Origin: Coprinopsis marcescibilis
Lineage: Eukaryota; Basidiomycota; Agaricomycetes; Agaricales; Psathyrellaceae
Reading direction: 5' to 3'
DNA length: 64,000 nt
Assembly: GCA_004369085.1 (NCBI GenBank)
Contig: ML210208.1
Span: 40,602 to 104,601, forward strand
This document shows, piece by piece, positions 42,237 through 54,353 of the stretch. The notes under the pieces were generated by a model that worked only from the letters and a program-made list of their open reading frames with translations, did not search any database and had not been told where the DNA came from. How positions within the stretch are numbered: position 1 is the stretch's first letter; every line of letters starts with the position of its first letter. The translations under genes were made by a program, and so were the position numbers.

Positions 42237-43190
42237 ATGGATTTGATCGAAATCACAATAGATTCATGTCGTTACCACTTACGTGAACTGGGGATGAAAC
42301 ATTTATTTTCGAAGATTGATGGAGGACTTTGGGCGGCACAATCCGCAGTCGCGAAGCTCCCATCACCGCCGAGACACGCGTGGGTCACACTCCCGACCAT
42401 CGTTCCTCCTACCATGAGCAATATCGTGACAGACGATGAAATCATGGAACCCGAGGACGGAGCCCCTCAGGCTACAGAAGTGCCCACTATCTTGAAGGAC
42501 CCTTATTGTCATGGGCTTGAAGAGATTCCTACGGCTTCGAAAGAGCGATCTCGAGTTGCTGCTTATCTTCAAAGAATAACAGGAGCTGGAAGCAGCGACT
42601 TGGCGTCGAGCTGCGGCTCCGAAGAAGCAGAAGAAGAATCGACCGCCCCAGCGACCACCAGTCCGATAGACCCGACATCACCTCTCTTCACGCACTTGGA
42701 GCAGGGTTTGGCGCTTACCACAGGATCAGCACTTGGTTCTGCCCCTCCGTCCACCTCAAGTTGCCTGCAAGCGTTTCTTCACATCTCACGACCAAAGGCA
42801 GGGCTCACTGCAGGTGCCCGTGCATGGTCGAAGCATGCACACAGGTCGCACTCTGCGGTACCTAGCAACGCCAAGGAACAGGCTGCACAAAGGCTGCAAG
42901 ATGGTTGGTGGGGTCCAACTCCTTCTGGTCCAGTCGCGAAAATCAATGAAAGGGCGGTCGAGTTGTTTTGGAGGATTTTAAATGGGGCAACGTGGAGAAA
43001 TCTACATTGGCTACCGCATGAAGTCCTAGTGTACGAGATCAGAGTACCTGAGGGCTATGGTATGAGATGGTCTCAGGATCGAGGAAAGTTACTAGAGGGG
43101 GATGAGCAAGAGTTTCCGTGGGTCTTTCGTGGGTTCGTTGAGCCGATGATGGAGAACGGACATGAACTCGGTTGGAGACACGCTCCGTAG
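42237..43190 (+). CDS. Conserved fungal hypothetical protein
   Basis: Intronless 317-codon frame. The N-terminal two thirds are variable, acidic and Ser/Thr-rich (SSCGSEEAEEESTAPATTS). The C-terminal ~100 residues look folded and conserved: HWLPHEVLVYEIRVPEGYGM, then RWS, then EQEFPWVFRGFVEPMMENGH and GWRHAP at the end. I recall the pattern YEIR..EGYGMRW ... FRGF.EP.MEDGHE.GWRH from many uncharacterised ascomycete and basidiomycete proteins, with no assigned function. Trp, Arg and His residues are well placed for a small binding or catalytic domain, but that is inference. A later in-frame Met (for example MKHLFSKIDGG near 42293) is an alternative start. Confidence 0.72.
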   Translation: MDLIEITIDSCRYHLRELGMKHLFSKIDGGLWAAQSAVAKLPSPPRHAWVTLPTIVPPTMSNIVTDDEIMEPEDGAPQATEVPTILKDPYCHGLEEIPTASKERSRVAAYLQRITGAGSSDLASSCGSEEAEEESTAPATTSPIDPTSPLFTHLEQGLALTTGSALGSAPPSTSSCLQAFLHISRPKAGLTAGARAWSKHAHRSHSAVPSNAKEQAAQRLQDGWWGPTPSGPVAKINERAVELFWRILNGATWRNLHWLPHEVLVYEIRVPEGYGMRWSQDRGKLLEGDEQEFPWVFRGFVEPMMENGHELGWRHAP

Positions 43191-44207
43191 GAACAAACAT
43201 TCTAGTTACACTGACGCGGAATACAAACCCATTCTTCAGAATCAACAATGGTGGCACGCATGCCAGTGGGTGAGTGACGACATGGTTCTGGCGTCGCCAG
43301 GATGGGATTACGCTGACAGTACACCAGGCTCGATTGGATAGACCGTCAAGAGTTATGTGAAATCCACCAGTGCCGGTCCCAGGCTGCATATCCTTCGGAA
43401 GCTGCCGACGACTCTTACCTACTTGCACCTTGAAATTTGGCGGCCAGTTTCTTCAAGTTGGCACGTCCATATCTCAAGAGTATCTTCCGTACCAAGCCTG
43501 CGCCGCGGCACGAAGGCGCAGGCTGCCAGGTTGGATTCATAATTGATTCTGGTAACTTGGCGAAACAATAAAACTACGCCCCAAAGAGACAGCGAATTTC
43601 TGAGGATACGTGCCTCCAACCCGCTTTTGATGGAGCCGTGTCTATGAGCCTCTGGGGCTGAGCATAGAACTATGATTGTTTTGCCAGAAGAAATCAATTC
43701 GCTATTGATTCGTCCCTGCGCTGCTGAAATTCCTCCGAACAAAGTTTACAGAAGTACGTGATTGTTCGAGATTTTCAGTTTGGATTCAATTCATGAGGAA
43801 GGCAAGTAGTTGTAGTTAGTAAGTGTATAGTTCCGGCTGGCAGCATCATGTCAATGAAAGCTTACATCGTTCAGGTATTACCGAGCTTTATGCAGGGTTT
43901 ATATGGCCTATCGTTCTTTCCAGCAAGAAGTATACTGTATGCAGTGATGTTTGATTGAAATTTGGCAGGCACGAAGAATATGCGGATGTAAAAAGACGTT
44001 TGAGAGCCGAGAAGAGTGATACAAATGCGAAGATGATATGCAGATATGAGAGATAGTGAAGAATGATGTCTAGCACCAGTGATGCAACTGCGAAGATGTG
44101 ATGCAGTTATGAAGAGCGAACGAGTGATAAATATCGATAAATGTCCAGTAGAGAAAAAGATGCAAGAGAAACGGAAACAGATCCAAGAGTAGGAAGTAGA
44201 TAACAGA
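43191..44207. other. Convergent intergenic region, no gene seen
   Basis: About 1 kb between the 3' ends of the conserved hypothetical (+) and zinc-finger (-) genes. Short open frames only. The stretch 43960-44210 is rich in purines (GAAGATGATATG-like runs). Confidence 0.5.
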
Positions 44208-45426
44208 CTATGAAGAGTAGAAGGGTGGCGAATAGGTTTGATTGTACAAGTTGAGTGATTCTTCCGTGAACTCGGTGGTTGGCAAGTGTTGTGCCCAGTA
44301 CTGGTCGTCCCACATGGAAGGAATATCTATGGGATATCCCCAAGATGAAAGATCGTTCTCAGCGGCGACGATCTGATCCTGAGAGCAAACGTAGCCAAAG
44401 TTCAGGTAATGGTCGAAGTCTGTGGGATAGATTTTCGGCAGCGAAATGTCTTGCTCAGCGCATGTGCCGTGCGTTAGGAGGGTTTGATCCGCAAACGAGG
44501 TTGAAAGGTCGAGAGGAGCAGCGCCCTGGTCACAATTATCGGTAGGGGCCCAGTCCAGCAAGTGGTTGACCGTCGTAGGGGCATCATACGAATTGAAAGC
44601 GGCGCTGAAGGCAGGTTCGGGTGTAGTGGACTGAGATTTCTTCAAGATTGGCCGAGCATCCAGTGGGGACTCTGGAAGAAAATCTTCGTCACAAAGCTGG
44701 ATGAGACCCGTCTCAAGCGTAGGGCAGAGTGTGGCAATGGGAGTATTGCGTTGAGGCGTGGAGGTCGCGTTATCGGAAGTGATAGTGATGCTGGCGCGTT
44801 TGTTTTTCATGTAGTAGGAAATAACAGACTCCTTCTTGATGGGCTTAGTTTCAACCTGTTTGATATCTTCCTTTGTGAGCTTTATCTCCTCTTCCTCTTG
44901 CTTAACTAAGACTGTGCTGTTTCGAGGTGCGCGAGGTGTCGGGATAAAGCCGTGTTGACGCTTGCGATGTCGATTAAGGGAGGACGGATCACACGTTCTG
45001 AAAGCGCATCCCTTAGTAGTGCAGTACTTGAACTCGGAAGTATGCCATCGGCTAATGTGGGTTCTCAGATTGGTTGACTGAGAGCAGCTGTAGCCGCATC
45101 CGTCCCAGGAACAGGTCAATTTTCTGTAAAAAATAAACTGATTAGTTCTTGCTACGAGGAATGTTTGAATTAAACAAGCTTACTTTTCGTTGTAGTGAAC
45201 AGCCTTAATATGACGGTCAGTGTCCCTCGGGCGTGTGAACGTTTTGTCGCAGAGTGAACACGACAATTGTGACTCTTGGTCTGATTCGGATTTCAAGTCC
45301 GCTTTGTACTATACAAATATCAAGCATAAGCAATTGTAACAAAAAGAACAAAAGCAATTAAAGACTTACTGATGCAACTTGGCAACGGGCGGAAGTAAAT
45401 TTCTTTGGCTGTCTGGTAGGTGGCAT
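44208..45426 (-). CDS. C2H2 zinc-finger protein, probable transcription factor
   Basis: Three exons. The start at 45426 opens MPPTRQPKKFTSARCQVAS. The next exon supplies a first finger, CSLCDKTFTRPRDTDRHIKA followed by VH. After a second intron come finger two, CSWDGCGYSCSQSTNLRTHI then SRWH, and finger three, CTTKGCAFRTCDPSSLNRHR then KRQH. All have C-x2-4-C...H-x3-4-H spacing, and finger one ends H-I-K-A-V-H. A basic linker follows. The remaining ~220 residues are rich in acidic, Ser, Thr and aromatic residues (TEFTEESLNLYNQTYSPPF near the end) and look like an activation region. The tail has a Lys/Glu stretch (KQEEEEIKLTKEDIKQVETK) typical of sumoylatable segments. Target genes are unknown. 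Confidence 0.85.
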
Positions 45427-46186
45427 TGTAATGGATTGTAATAGGCGTTTTGTAATAGGCAATAGACTTGGTGTAGAGTGGGTTGGTCGACAATAGGTTA
45501 TAAGCTGGAAGGCTTCTGGAACGATGAGGAGGGTCGGAATTGACGGGAGTCGGGCTACCAAGCTTCTCTGAGTGGATAAAGTCGGAATAGTCTGAGGATT
45601 TGAGGGCAGAACACTCCCGCTCTTATAGATTTAAAAAACGGGTGGATTGGTTGGAGGAGCCATGTCGATTTTTACTCGATTTAGGCAACCCCGACGGAAA
45701 GCAGTGGCTTAGACAAATTAGGCAGATTATCAGGATTGCTTTTGATCCATATTCTGGAAATATACCCTGAACGGTAATAAAATGGGCGAAGACAAAGGTT
45801 TTGGGCCTTGGCGCGTGGCAACCTGAGTGGTTCAAGGGCGCGTCGGAGAAATTGCCGTAAAAGGCAGAAACAATGTCAAACGAGAGTGGACAATTTACAG
45901 AAGCCTCAGGCGCGTTATTTCTCGGACTTCAGCGGCTTGGAATGAAAGGAGGGGGCTATTACAACAAAGACACCACATTCAAACCCGAACCGATCGAGGA
46001 TAATCGGATGACAGGGGCGCATCCAAGGCGCATCAAGCTTTTAATAGATTTATGTAACGAGTGAACACTGTCACTCATGTACACATCTATGTACATATGT
46101 TTACGGAATCACCACATTTCATTTTCAAGGACAGGTATATTGACATCGCGGTATATACAAGATAGAAACTGCATGCTCAAACACAA
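45427..46186. other. Intergenic, no gene called
   Basis: Promoter of the zinc-finger gene (-) and 3' flank of the VHS-GAT gene (-). A 63-codon plus-strand frame at 45873-46064 has no recognisable feature. Confidence 0.5.
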
Positions 46187-47976
46187 TCAGAACAACCCTG
46201 CCAGGTCTGCGAACGGATCCTTCTTTGCTTGATTAACAGCCGTATTCGAATTGGTACCTAGTTGCGGTTGACTTGCACCAACTGCTTGTGGTTGGAGAGT
46301 TGGTTGCTGGAATACGGGCTGAGGCTGAAGCGAGCCCAAGGTACCAGTACCACTAAATCCTGAGACAGGTCCAGTAGGACCGACGGTGCTGCCGAAATAA
46401 TTCGGTGCAGGAGTGGACGGATTAACGACAGGAGTTCCACTTCCTAGACGAATAGCAGCTGGGGGAGTGCTTGTGCCCTGATGTGGGGCGCCGAATGACT
46501 GGTTGAGCGCGAAAGGGAATTGTCCGTTAGATGGCCGGGGTGCTTGAAGCGGTGGTTGTGTGAGCTGTTGCTGTAGTGGAGGTGTGGAGAACGAGGTTTG
46601 TCTGAGGGCGTTGAACAGTGCGGCGCTTGGAGTGTTTGTGACTTGCGGTGGGGAGGGTGCAGCGAAAAGGCTGCTTAAGTCATTCAACGGTGCCTGGGAT
46701 TGAGGTTGTGAGGGTGGTGCATCGTCGTCAAAGTCGATGAGCGATTGTGGTTGTACCGAGCTCGAGCTGGCCTCTGGCGGGATTGAGTGTGCAGGGGCTG
46801 AGTATTCTCCCTTCTTAAATGCCTCGTACCGAGTCATGACGGTGTTGATCTGGTCGTTGATCTGGAGGAATGTATCTGGAATAGCGTCAGGACCAATGAA
46901 CTTGACCTTAAAACCGGGATCTGACCTAGCGACTCAGGGTCGTCGTTCTGAGCGTCCGATATCCATTTCTGAATTTTAGGTCTAGCGGCTTTGAGGATGG
47001 CTGATACTTGCTGTATGAGGGTATAAGTAATCTAAAAATAAACGGACGAAAGATCACGAACGTCGTATGCATCTCCGTCCACAAATTTCTCTCCTCGGGC
47101 GGTATCAACGTTGTCCAGCATTTCGTTGAGCAAGATGACCTTATGTTCCAGCTTGTTCAGCTCCGTCATGGCCTGGGTTCGGTAGTCTGGCTTTGCGTCT
47201 GGGTTGGCACCGGCGAGCACTTTCATTAAATCCTGGGCCGCAGCAAGGTCTCGGGGAGTGCCGCGTCTAATGAGCTCCTGAAGCTTAGCAGATTGTGCCG
47301 CCCGGTCTTCTTCCTCAAGTTCTTCAGCGGTCTTCAAGTTCTGCATTACGTATGTCAGTGCTTTGCGGAGAGGTAACAAGATGAGTTGACGCACCGCTGC
47401 GGCAGCTACAGAGGGTTGTTGGCGATGTCCATCGCGGAATCGATAGCCCTTGTATGTCAATAGTCGATGCATATCCCGAATATTCCCCAGATCCTCTTTC
47501 CATCTCGACTCCGCACAGATCCCCTCTTTCCATCCATGGATCAAATCGAGTATCCTGGACATGACTGGGCCGGGAAACGGTGGCGGTCGTTCAGGGAAGC
47601 GGCGGACCAGCTCATTGAGAAACTCTTTGGTTGATATCTGTAGGTGAAATGGATAACCGCACGATTGTACCAGTGTATCTAGCAGAGCTAGCGCCAGAAC
47701 TGCGACGTGTGGGTTTCGATGATTTGCCAACCGGGCGATGGCCATGGCGGCTTCCCGGGGACTGCGTAAAGAAAGAATATTGGATTACGCCGAGATTCAA
47801 GGGTTGCATATACTTACTTATTCGCTTTCTTATTGTTAATATATTCAGCAACTTCCAGATGCAATGCATAATTGGGTTCTTGAAGCGATGTATCGCAGGC
47901 GCGGTGGACAAGGACCTCGATTGGCGATGCCTTCGTCCAGACAGAACCAGTTGGGCTTTGCAGCATGGTAGCCGTC
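46187..47976 (-). CDS. GGA-like VHS-GAT domain clathrin adaptor lacking an ear domain
   Basis: Arf-dependent sorting adaptor of the trans-Golgi/endosome. Exon 1 (start 47976) gives SPIEVLVHRACDTSLQEPNY and LHLEVAEYINNKKANK, the beginning of a VHS domain. Exon 2 continues AMAIARLANHRNPHVAVLAL and LTYKGYRFR, completing VHS at about residue 150. The GAT domain covers NLKTAEELEEEDRAAQSAKL, ELIRRGTPRDLAAAQDLMKV and ELNKLEHKVILLNEMLDN, then after small exons INDQINTVMTRYEAFKKGEY. That N-terminal GAT hook and three-helix bundle bind Arf-GTP and ubiquitin. The C-terminus is a Pro/Gln/Ser-rich hinge with SLIDFDDDAP (a clathrin-box-like acidic stretch) and ends KKDPFADLAGLF. Yeast and animal GGAs end in a gamma-adaptin-ear domain; none is present here. 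Confidence 0.87.
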
Positions 47977-48301
47977 CTTTACCTCCCAAGAGTCCCACTA
48001 GGGCCGAAAGTGATAGCGAATAGCGGGGTCAACGCTGGCAAGTACGATTGGGAACAAAGATATTATCGCCCTGCCTCCGTTGACGCTGGCTTACAGAGCA
48101 CAGCATTATTGATCAGAGGGGCTGTGATGTGTGTCGTGTCGAGTCCTTTACGACCGGCCCTAAATCACGTCACTAAGGTGGCAAAGCCTTCCTCTTTTGA
48201 ATCACTCAGATCAAATGAAGTCTAGACGCAGGTTTATGATTGAATTGTTTCCAGGAGTTTGTTATACTCTTCCGACATGAGCAGAAATCGAATTCTCCGG
48301 C

Positions 48302-49433
48302 TCAGCGAAGCCACGTAGTCCAACGATTTTCCCGACCTTGAACGACCTGCGCGATTTCTCGAGCAACGATTCGACCAGCCTGCTCGCTTGGATGAAGTTC
48401 GTCGTACCTGAAGCCGATTGAATGTCAATGCTACGCAATCTAGCAACTTATTGACTTACCACAGATAGCTGTCTCTATCTGGTCCATTTACCAGAGTGCA
48501 GCTTGGTGGTTGGTCTGGTGCATTTAGTTCATAGACGCAGCTGTCGACCATACCAGTAACGTTCAACGGCGCGGTTCCATTGAAGTATCCTGATGGGTGG
48601 TTGTACATGTCGGTGAATAGTGAATGCGAGTCGAAAAGAGCTGAACGCCATGGATCACATTAGAAGTGAGTTTGCTGCCATACGGTTATCAACTTCGTTT
48701 ATGAAGACTCACCGATTTTAGCATCACGCAGAGACGGTGCCAGTGCTTGAAGCTTGAGCTTCGTGAGTTCATTTCCGGACAACACCAGTTCTCTCATGAA
48801 GACGCTCCATTCGGTCGTGTTCCGCTCTGCAGTCCAGTACCTATTCGGATAGGAATCCGGAGCGTACAGAGGAATCGTCTCCAGTGGCACCATCTGTATT
48901 CGGATTGGTATGACTCGCTATGGTCCAACTGAGGAGACAAAACTCACGTTCTGGAATATGAAATTTCTTGCGCCACTCTCATAAAGAACCTTGACCCAAT
49001 TTACCATACAGCTCGTGACATCAGCCAATGAAGCCTCGCTCCCAGTCAACAACGCATTCGCGCCAACGTCATTGGTTCCAATCCAAAGGAAATAGAACGT
49101 CTCTTGTTGCGGCAGCTTCAATTTGCCGTCCTTTTTTTCTTGAAAGTAGAGAGGAAGCTGGCTTTCGAAGAGGGGAGGGAAGGGCCGGTAGGTGAGGTTG
49201 TTCGAGCAGGTGCCTCCAGCCTTAGCATACGGGAACAGACTCACGCCGGTATAGCCAGCTGCATACACTGGCCATGGAGTTCCACCGTTTGAGGACCAGT
49301 CGACGCTGGTGAAGCTGTCTCCGAAGGTCACAAGGTTCTTGATCTGCCTTGGGCGGATCCTCTGAGCCAAGGACCCAGAAGTGCCCCATAGAAGGGCGAA
49401 CAGGTTGAATACGACCAATTGCAGCAGGCGCAT
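48302..49433 (-). CDS. Secreted GDSL (SGNH) lipase/esterase
   Basis: Extracellular esterase resembling fungal CE16-type acetylesterases. The Met at 49433 opens a signal peptide, MRLLQLVVFNLFALLWGTSG; a Met 48 bases upstream is less likely because it places charged residues ahead of the hydrophobic core. Block I is IKNLVTFGDSFTSVDWSSNG with the nucleophile Ser of GDS. Block III is FLWIGTNDVGAN (GxND). The final exon holds block V, WYDELHPSEQAGR, with catalytic Asp and His (D-E-L-H). The Gly of block II lies in KAGGTCSNN. All SGNH residues are present. The chain ends RWTTWLR at TGA (48302-48304). Five exons, with consistent phases at the last junction (YLW|YDELH). The natural substrate is probably acetylated plant polysaccharide or oligosaccharide; this is inference from family. 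Confidence 0.88.
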
Positions 49434-49499
49434 ATTGGGCAGAATCCTCGATGCGAAACAGCTCAGCCTTCTCTCTTTCATAGCTTCGACTCGGAGGCA

Positions 49500-50671
49500 A
49501 TGAACCTATAATCAGGTAATGTGTTCGGCTTCTTCTTAGATCGTATGACAGTCCTTCTATTTTGATCCTATGCTGCTTTCCCTTTGATCACGCGTTAGGC
49601 TCAGCTTTCAGTGAGAAATAGCTTCAGGCAGACCGAGGATTCTCCGTGTATTCACAGGTATGTTGAGTTGTTCACACTTTCTCGAGGGTTCATGAGCTCC
49701 CATGACTGACCCTTCCGTCCAGACCGATGAATTCACTTAGCGGACATCCCGCTTTAACTTTGGAATATCTTCGAAATCACTCTGATAACCGCTATCTCCA
49801 TCCATCGAAAGAACCCTTCTCAGACTAATTCGTTCGTGCAGTTCCTTTTTTAACTTCCAGCGAATCTTTGCGTAACCCTTGAATCCCAGTGGCCGCGTTT
49901 TATACAGTCGTGCCTTGGCATCGCGACCTTCATCCCCTACATCGCCTTTGCACGACAGTGCTCCACGGGCCTGCATCATGTATTGAAACTGGTACGTCTC
50001 GTAAAACCTCGACGCTCGCCATCCACAATAACTAAAGACATGTGTCGAGCAGACACGCCTTCTCCACCCGCCAAACTGTCTATCAGGGGTAGCCGTGGGC
50101 CCCTTCTAGCACCTGTCTCCAGGCTCGCAACCTTCCTGAAAGGTTAGTATGGCAATCACGCCGTCGCGGTCGCCTGGCGTCGTCATCTACCTTCGCAGAG
50201 CAACCTTCACTTAGGGTTTTACTCTCGCATTTAGCGTTCGAAACATCCGACGTTTCGTGCTGGGAACCCTCGGTGCATAAGCACGAATTCGAAAGCGTAG
50301 AGCGTACAGGGAGTGATTATGTATGCCTATCAATTGATTCTCCGAGGGGCTGATTCCTGGGCACTGGATGACGACCCAACTTGGATATGCGCCTCGAACG
50401 GATATGCAGTGGGAGCCTTCGCAAGGCGTAGTAATAGGGACGGCTCGCGTCACCGAGAAGTAGAAAGTGTAAGTACAAATAGGAGTTGCGGCTGAGAGGC
50501 TCCCTCTGACTTTTACCCTTACTTGAAGCTTTCTGACGGGGCTGCACTACATCAGCAGCCAGCTCAAACTGGCACTACTTTCAAGCTAGCCTTCTCTCTG
50601 GCGGTACGCACCACTAGGCTCTCTGCGTTTATCCATTGCTGGCGCTGCTTGCTTTGCGCTCATACCCTACG
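49500..50671. other. Divergent intergenic region, no gene called
   Basis: About 1.2 kb between the GDSL esterase (-) and ICMT (+) genes. An 80-codon minus-strand frame (49737-49979) is basic at its centre (KTRPLGFKGYAKIRWKLKKE) and has no recognised family. I leave it unassigned. Confidence 0.5.
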
Positions 50672-51582
50672 ATGGAGGCCTCGACAAGCTATATTCGTCC
50701 AATCATCAAGACGTCACTGCTCTTGCTCTCCGCCGTTTCGGTCCATCTCTCGCTATCACCGCCCAACCCACCAGTGAAAGAGGACGAAGTATATTGGCAC
50801 TCTGCCTCTCAAAGTGGTGCTAACACCACACTGTTTGAGAAATTTGTCCAATCCATCACGTTTTGCAGCAAGGTGAGAGTTCTCCTGTTGCGATATCGCG
50901 GTGATTGAATTCTAACCTGATCTCTTGCTTAGTCGATGGTATGGATGGGAGTGCTCACTGAGATAATGGGACCTGCCCTCAGTTCTGTCTGGAAACGACA
51001 TCTATCAGTGTTGTCTTCTAGCCAATCCACCCCATCCCCCTTGTCATCGTCGATCAAACATCCCTTCCAAGGGACCTCTCCAAGGGACCTCAACGCCTGC
51101 CACCCACTTTTGCTTGCAGGTGCGATGCTCACACTGCTCGCTGCTTCACTCCGGATATGGTATGTAACGCACCGACCTTCATCCATGTACCACTCTTATC
51201 ATGAGCGGTTTATCATAGGTGCTTCAAAAAGCTTGGTCCAATGTTCACATTCGAAATCACCATCCGCCCCAAACACCAGCTCGTAACATCGGGACCGTAC
51301 TCTTGGGTCCGGCACCCAAGCTACACAGGAGTATACCTCACCCTTGTTGGTGCTACACTCCTTCTCAGCGCTCCGAATACTTGGCTTTCCGCCTCCCGTG
51401 TACTGTACACGGCGCCAGGATGCGTTTTTGCTGCATTGTGGGCGATGAAGTGTATGCTGGCGTTTAGAGGCACATATCTGCGGTTGACGACCGAAGATCA
51501 GGTTTTGAGGGAGACATTTGGGGTCGAGTGGGAAGAGTATGCAACTAGGGTGCCTTGGAGGCTTGTCCCTGGGTTTTTCTGA
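50672..51582 (+). CDS. Isoprenylcysteine carboxyl methyltransferase (Ste14/ICMT-like)
   Basis: Integral membrane enzyme that methylates C-terminal prenylcysteine using S-adenosylmethionine; in fungi it acts on Ras-type GTPases and pheromone precursors. Three exons (50672-50872, 50933-51159, 51219-51582) join to 263 residues. The N-terminal half has two or three hydrophobic segments (TSLLLLSAVSVHLSL, LLLAGAMLTLLAASLRIW). The C-terminal half has the ICMT signature: FTFEITIRPKHQLVTSGPYS followed by WVRHPSYTG, the RHPxYxG cofactor-binding motif. TYLRLTTEDQVLRETFGVEW and the terminal EYATRVPWRLVPGFF match the conserved E...Y...R..RLIP end. Start at 50672 (MEASTSYIRP) fits family length; an in-frame Met 36 bp upstream is possible. 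Confidence 0.88.
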
Positions 51583-52155
51583 CAAGCCCGAGGGTTGCAC
51601 GGCGTCCATGTAGGGCGTAGAAATGGTGTCCTTGGACATATGTATATCTTTCCTTTCCTTTTCATTACTTGACTTTCTCTATCCTCATTTGCGCATCTTT
51701 ATGTAACCCCAATTGTACAGTATCCGGGTATCAGATGAACGACAAGCCTAGACCCAACCGAATACATTTTCGAGGCACCATCATTATATCCGAGTCTTAT
51801 GAATCCACTAGTCACCATGTGTCTCTTCCATCCTCCAGAAAACCTTCATATGCACTCTAATCGTAACCCATAAATATGTGTACATACATTCTAACTGGAG
51901 ATATCGTAGGTGTGAATTAGGACAGTATTAAGGAGAAAACGGGAAGATAATCGCACAACATACGCACACGTCTAAAAGGCCTGCAAGGAAAGGGATAAAG
52001 AAAAGTCTATGTAGAAACGTCTAGGGGATAAATAAAGGTAAAAAATGAATAAGTATGTGGAGAGGGTATGGATGGCGATGGCGAAGGAAATGCTCGCCCA
52101 GTCTGGGCTTTGAGCTAACAGCGCCTTCAACTGCGTGGGCGGGTCATTGGAGAAT

Positions 52156-54353
52156 TTACTCTCGGCTTACATCCCTGTATGAAGCAAGCAGTCAGGCTTA
52201 TGTCTCGGAATGGCGAAGGGTATATGCGTACCGTCCGAACAGCTTGACCTTCAACCAATCTGTGGCAACCAGCGTTCGATTTCTCAGGGAAAAGAGGGTG
52301 CTCAAATAAGCGCTCCGCCAGAAGAGGTATGTCGCCACGCCGGCAGTGGCAACCTATTTATTCATTAAAGGTGAGCATTAGTTCAAACGCCCACCAAGCT
52401 GCGTGGACGTACGTTTCCGTTCATGAACGGCAAATCTGCGATGGCGCGGTCGGAGCCGATGTATCTGCAAATCGAACAACAATTAAGCATTTATCCATAG
52501 CCACCGGGAAAATAAAGGGAGACGTACGCCAAAGATCCTTGGTGAGAGTACTGGAAGGGCCTGGGATTGACCTTGGCAATCTGTGATTGCGCAAGTTTGA
52601 TCTCCCTCTCGAGCTTGTTCTTTCTCTGTTGGGCTTCCTCTCCAACTTCCTCGACCTTCTCCGCCTCCAAGGTCTGCAAGTTGGCCGCTAATGCGTCCTT
52701 CTTGGCCAGCTGCTGCAACACCCTGGCGAGATAGGCGCCCTGTTGCGATGCTACCTGTGCAGTAGGTGCATACGACGTCGCCGTGCAATCACCAATGGCA
52801 AAAATGCCTTCGGCACCCTTCATTCTTAAGTGATCGTCGACGTCAATGCCTCGCCTGTTCGTCTGCTCCGCCGGAAGCTTGCTGATCAGGTCTTGGGTGA
52901 TCTGTCGGTTCTTATTACCCGCGGCCCAGACCACCATTCCACAAGGAACCTCGACGATGCTCTTGTCCGGCATTTGAAGAACAACGGCCTTCTCCTTGAC
53001 CTCCTTAACCATGGTTTTGGTGAGAATGTCGATTTTGCTCTCCTTGAAGGTGGACTCGGTGTACTGGATCAGCTGCTTGCTGAACATGGGCAGCACGGAT
53101 GGCATGGCCTCTACGAGACTGATCTTGATTCGTCCAGCAAGTTCGGGGTACCATGATTTGAGATCATCCTGAACAGTAGTCAGTAACCATTGCGGCTTGC
53201 GGCCAACTGACGTACTTCGAGAAAGTCGTGCAACTCTCCACTGAGTTCAACACCGGTGGGACCACCCCCGACAACAACCTATGCAAAAACTGGTCAGTGT
53301 ATGTTACATCGATTGAGCTTGCAACGTACCATGTGCAAGAGTCTGTCAATTTCTTCGGGAGATTGGCCCGGGAATGCGGCAGTTTCCAGGCCTTTTTGGT
53401 TATTAGAGAAGTCTAGACTGTAAACTACATTAACTCACAGTCCATGAACTCCCTTTGCATTCGCTCGGCGTCAGCCAGTTCTTTCATGAACACGGCATGC
53501 TCCTTGACACCAGGAATATTGAATGTCTGCACTTCAGCGCCGACAGCGTATACGAGGTAGTCGTATTTGATGGTCGTGGAGGAAGTCGCGCCCTTGATTT
53601 CAGAGTTGTCTTGACCTAGTTTGAGCCAGCCTCAACAAGTACACTGGTCGAAGGACATACCGATGAATGAAACCGTCTTGTTAATCGGCTAGATTCCCAA
53701 ACAGTTACGTCACGACGCGGTATTAGGGTAATTAAGGGACGCACATCGACGTCTGAGGCCTCTGCTTCTATAACGGAGACAGCCCGTGCCTTATGCCGCG
53801 TAATATATCGGGTTGGCTGGATAATCGAACGGGGATTAAGGGTTCCAACAGCCACGCTGGGCAACAATGGAGTAAAGAGGAAGAAATTTTTAGGACTGAT
53901 CACGACCTAATCGTTGCCACAGAGTAAGAAACCTTTGCAGATTCGCAATAAAAGCAATCATATACGTACGACGTTGTAGTCCGTGGTGTCCAAGGTGGTA
54001 AGCAGGCTGGTAGCACCCCATCCGCTTCCAAGGACGACCAGTGTTTTCTTTTCGGGGTCAAAGGGTAGCTGGGCTCCTGGGTTCTTATTTTTCTGCGAGA
54101 GGAAGTAGAAGACACCTGAACCGCCGAAGATGGTGATCAATGTCGCCCGCCCGAGGAATTGCAGAAAATTTCTCCATTTTGATTCTGAGTAACCTGGTGG
54201 TGGAGGTGGTGGAGTAGCTGGGGACTGTACAGCCGACGACGAAGACGAAGATGACGCCTCGGTTGCCTGAGACCTTCGTAGCAAAAGCTGAGTACGAGTG
54301 CTTGTAGAGCGCGTCACCAATCTTGACTGCGCCAAGGTCCTGGACAACAGCAC
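52156..54353 (-). CDS. Alternative (type II) mitochondrial NADH dehydrogenase
   Basis: Single-subunit, rotenone-insensitive NADH:ubiquinone oxidoreductase of the inner mitochondrial membrane. The N-terminus has an Arg/Ser-rich presequence ([20 protein letters not shown]), then one membrane segment ([17 protein letters not shown]), typical of external NDE-type enzymes. The FAD-binding fold reads [39 protein letters not shown] and [20 protein letters not shown] follow. The NADH-binding fold is [20 protein letters not shown]. The last conserved blocks are [20 protein letters not shown] and, near the C-terminus, [20 protein letters not shown] then [15 protein letters not shown] at the stop (52156-52158). 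A charged helical insertion ([20 protein letters not shown]) lies before the end. No EF-hand is seen. At least seven introns. The final intron is needed to reach the expected FGRD ending. Confidence 0.9.

Noticed and set aside
45873..46064. 63-codon plus-strand open frame
   Set aside because: Short, no recognised motif, lies in the promoter/3' flank between two minus-strand genes.
49737..49979. 80-codon basic minus-strand open frame
   Set aside because: No family resemblance and no splice partners found; kept only as a note in the intergenic entry.
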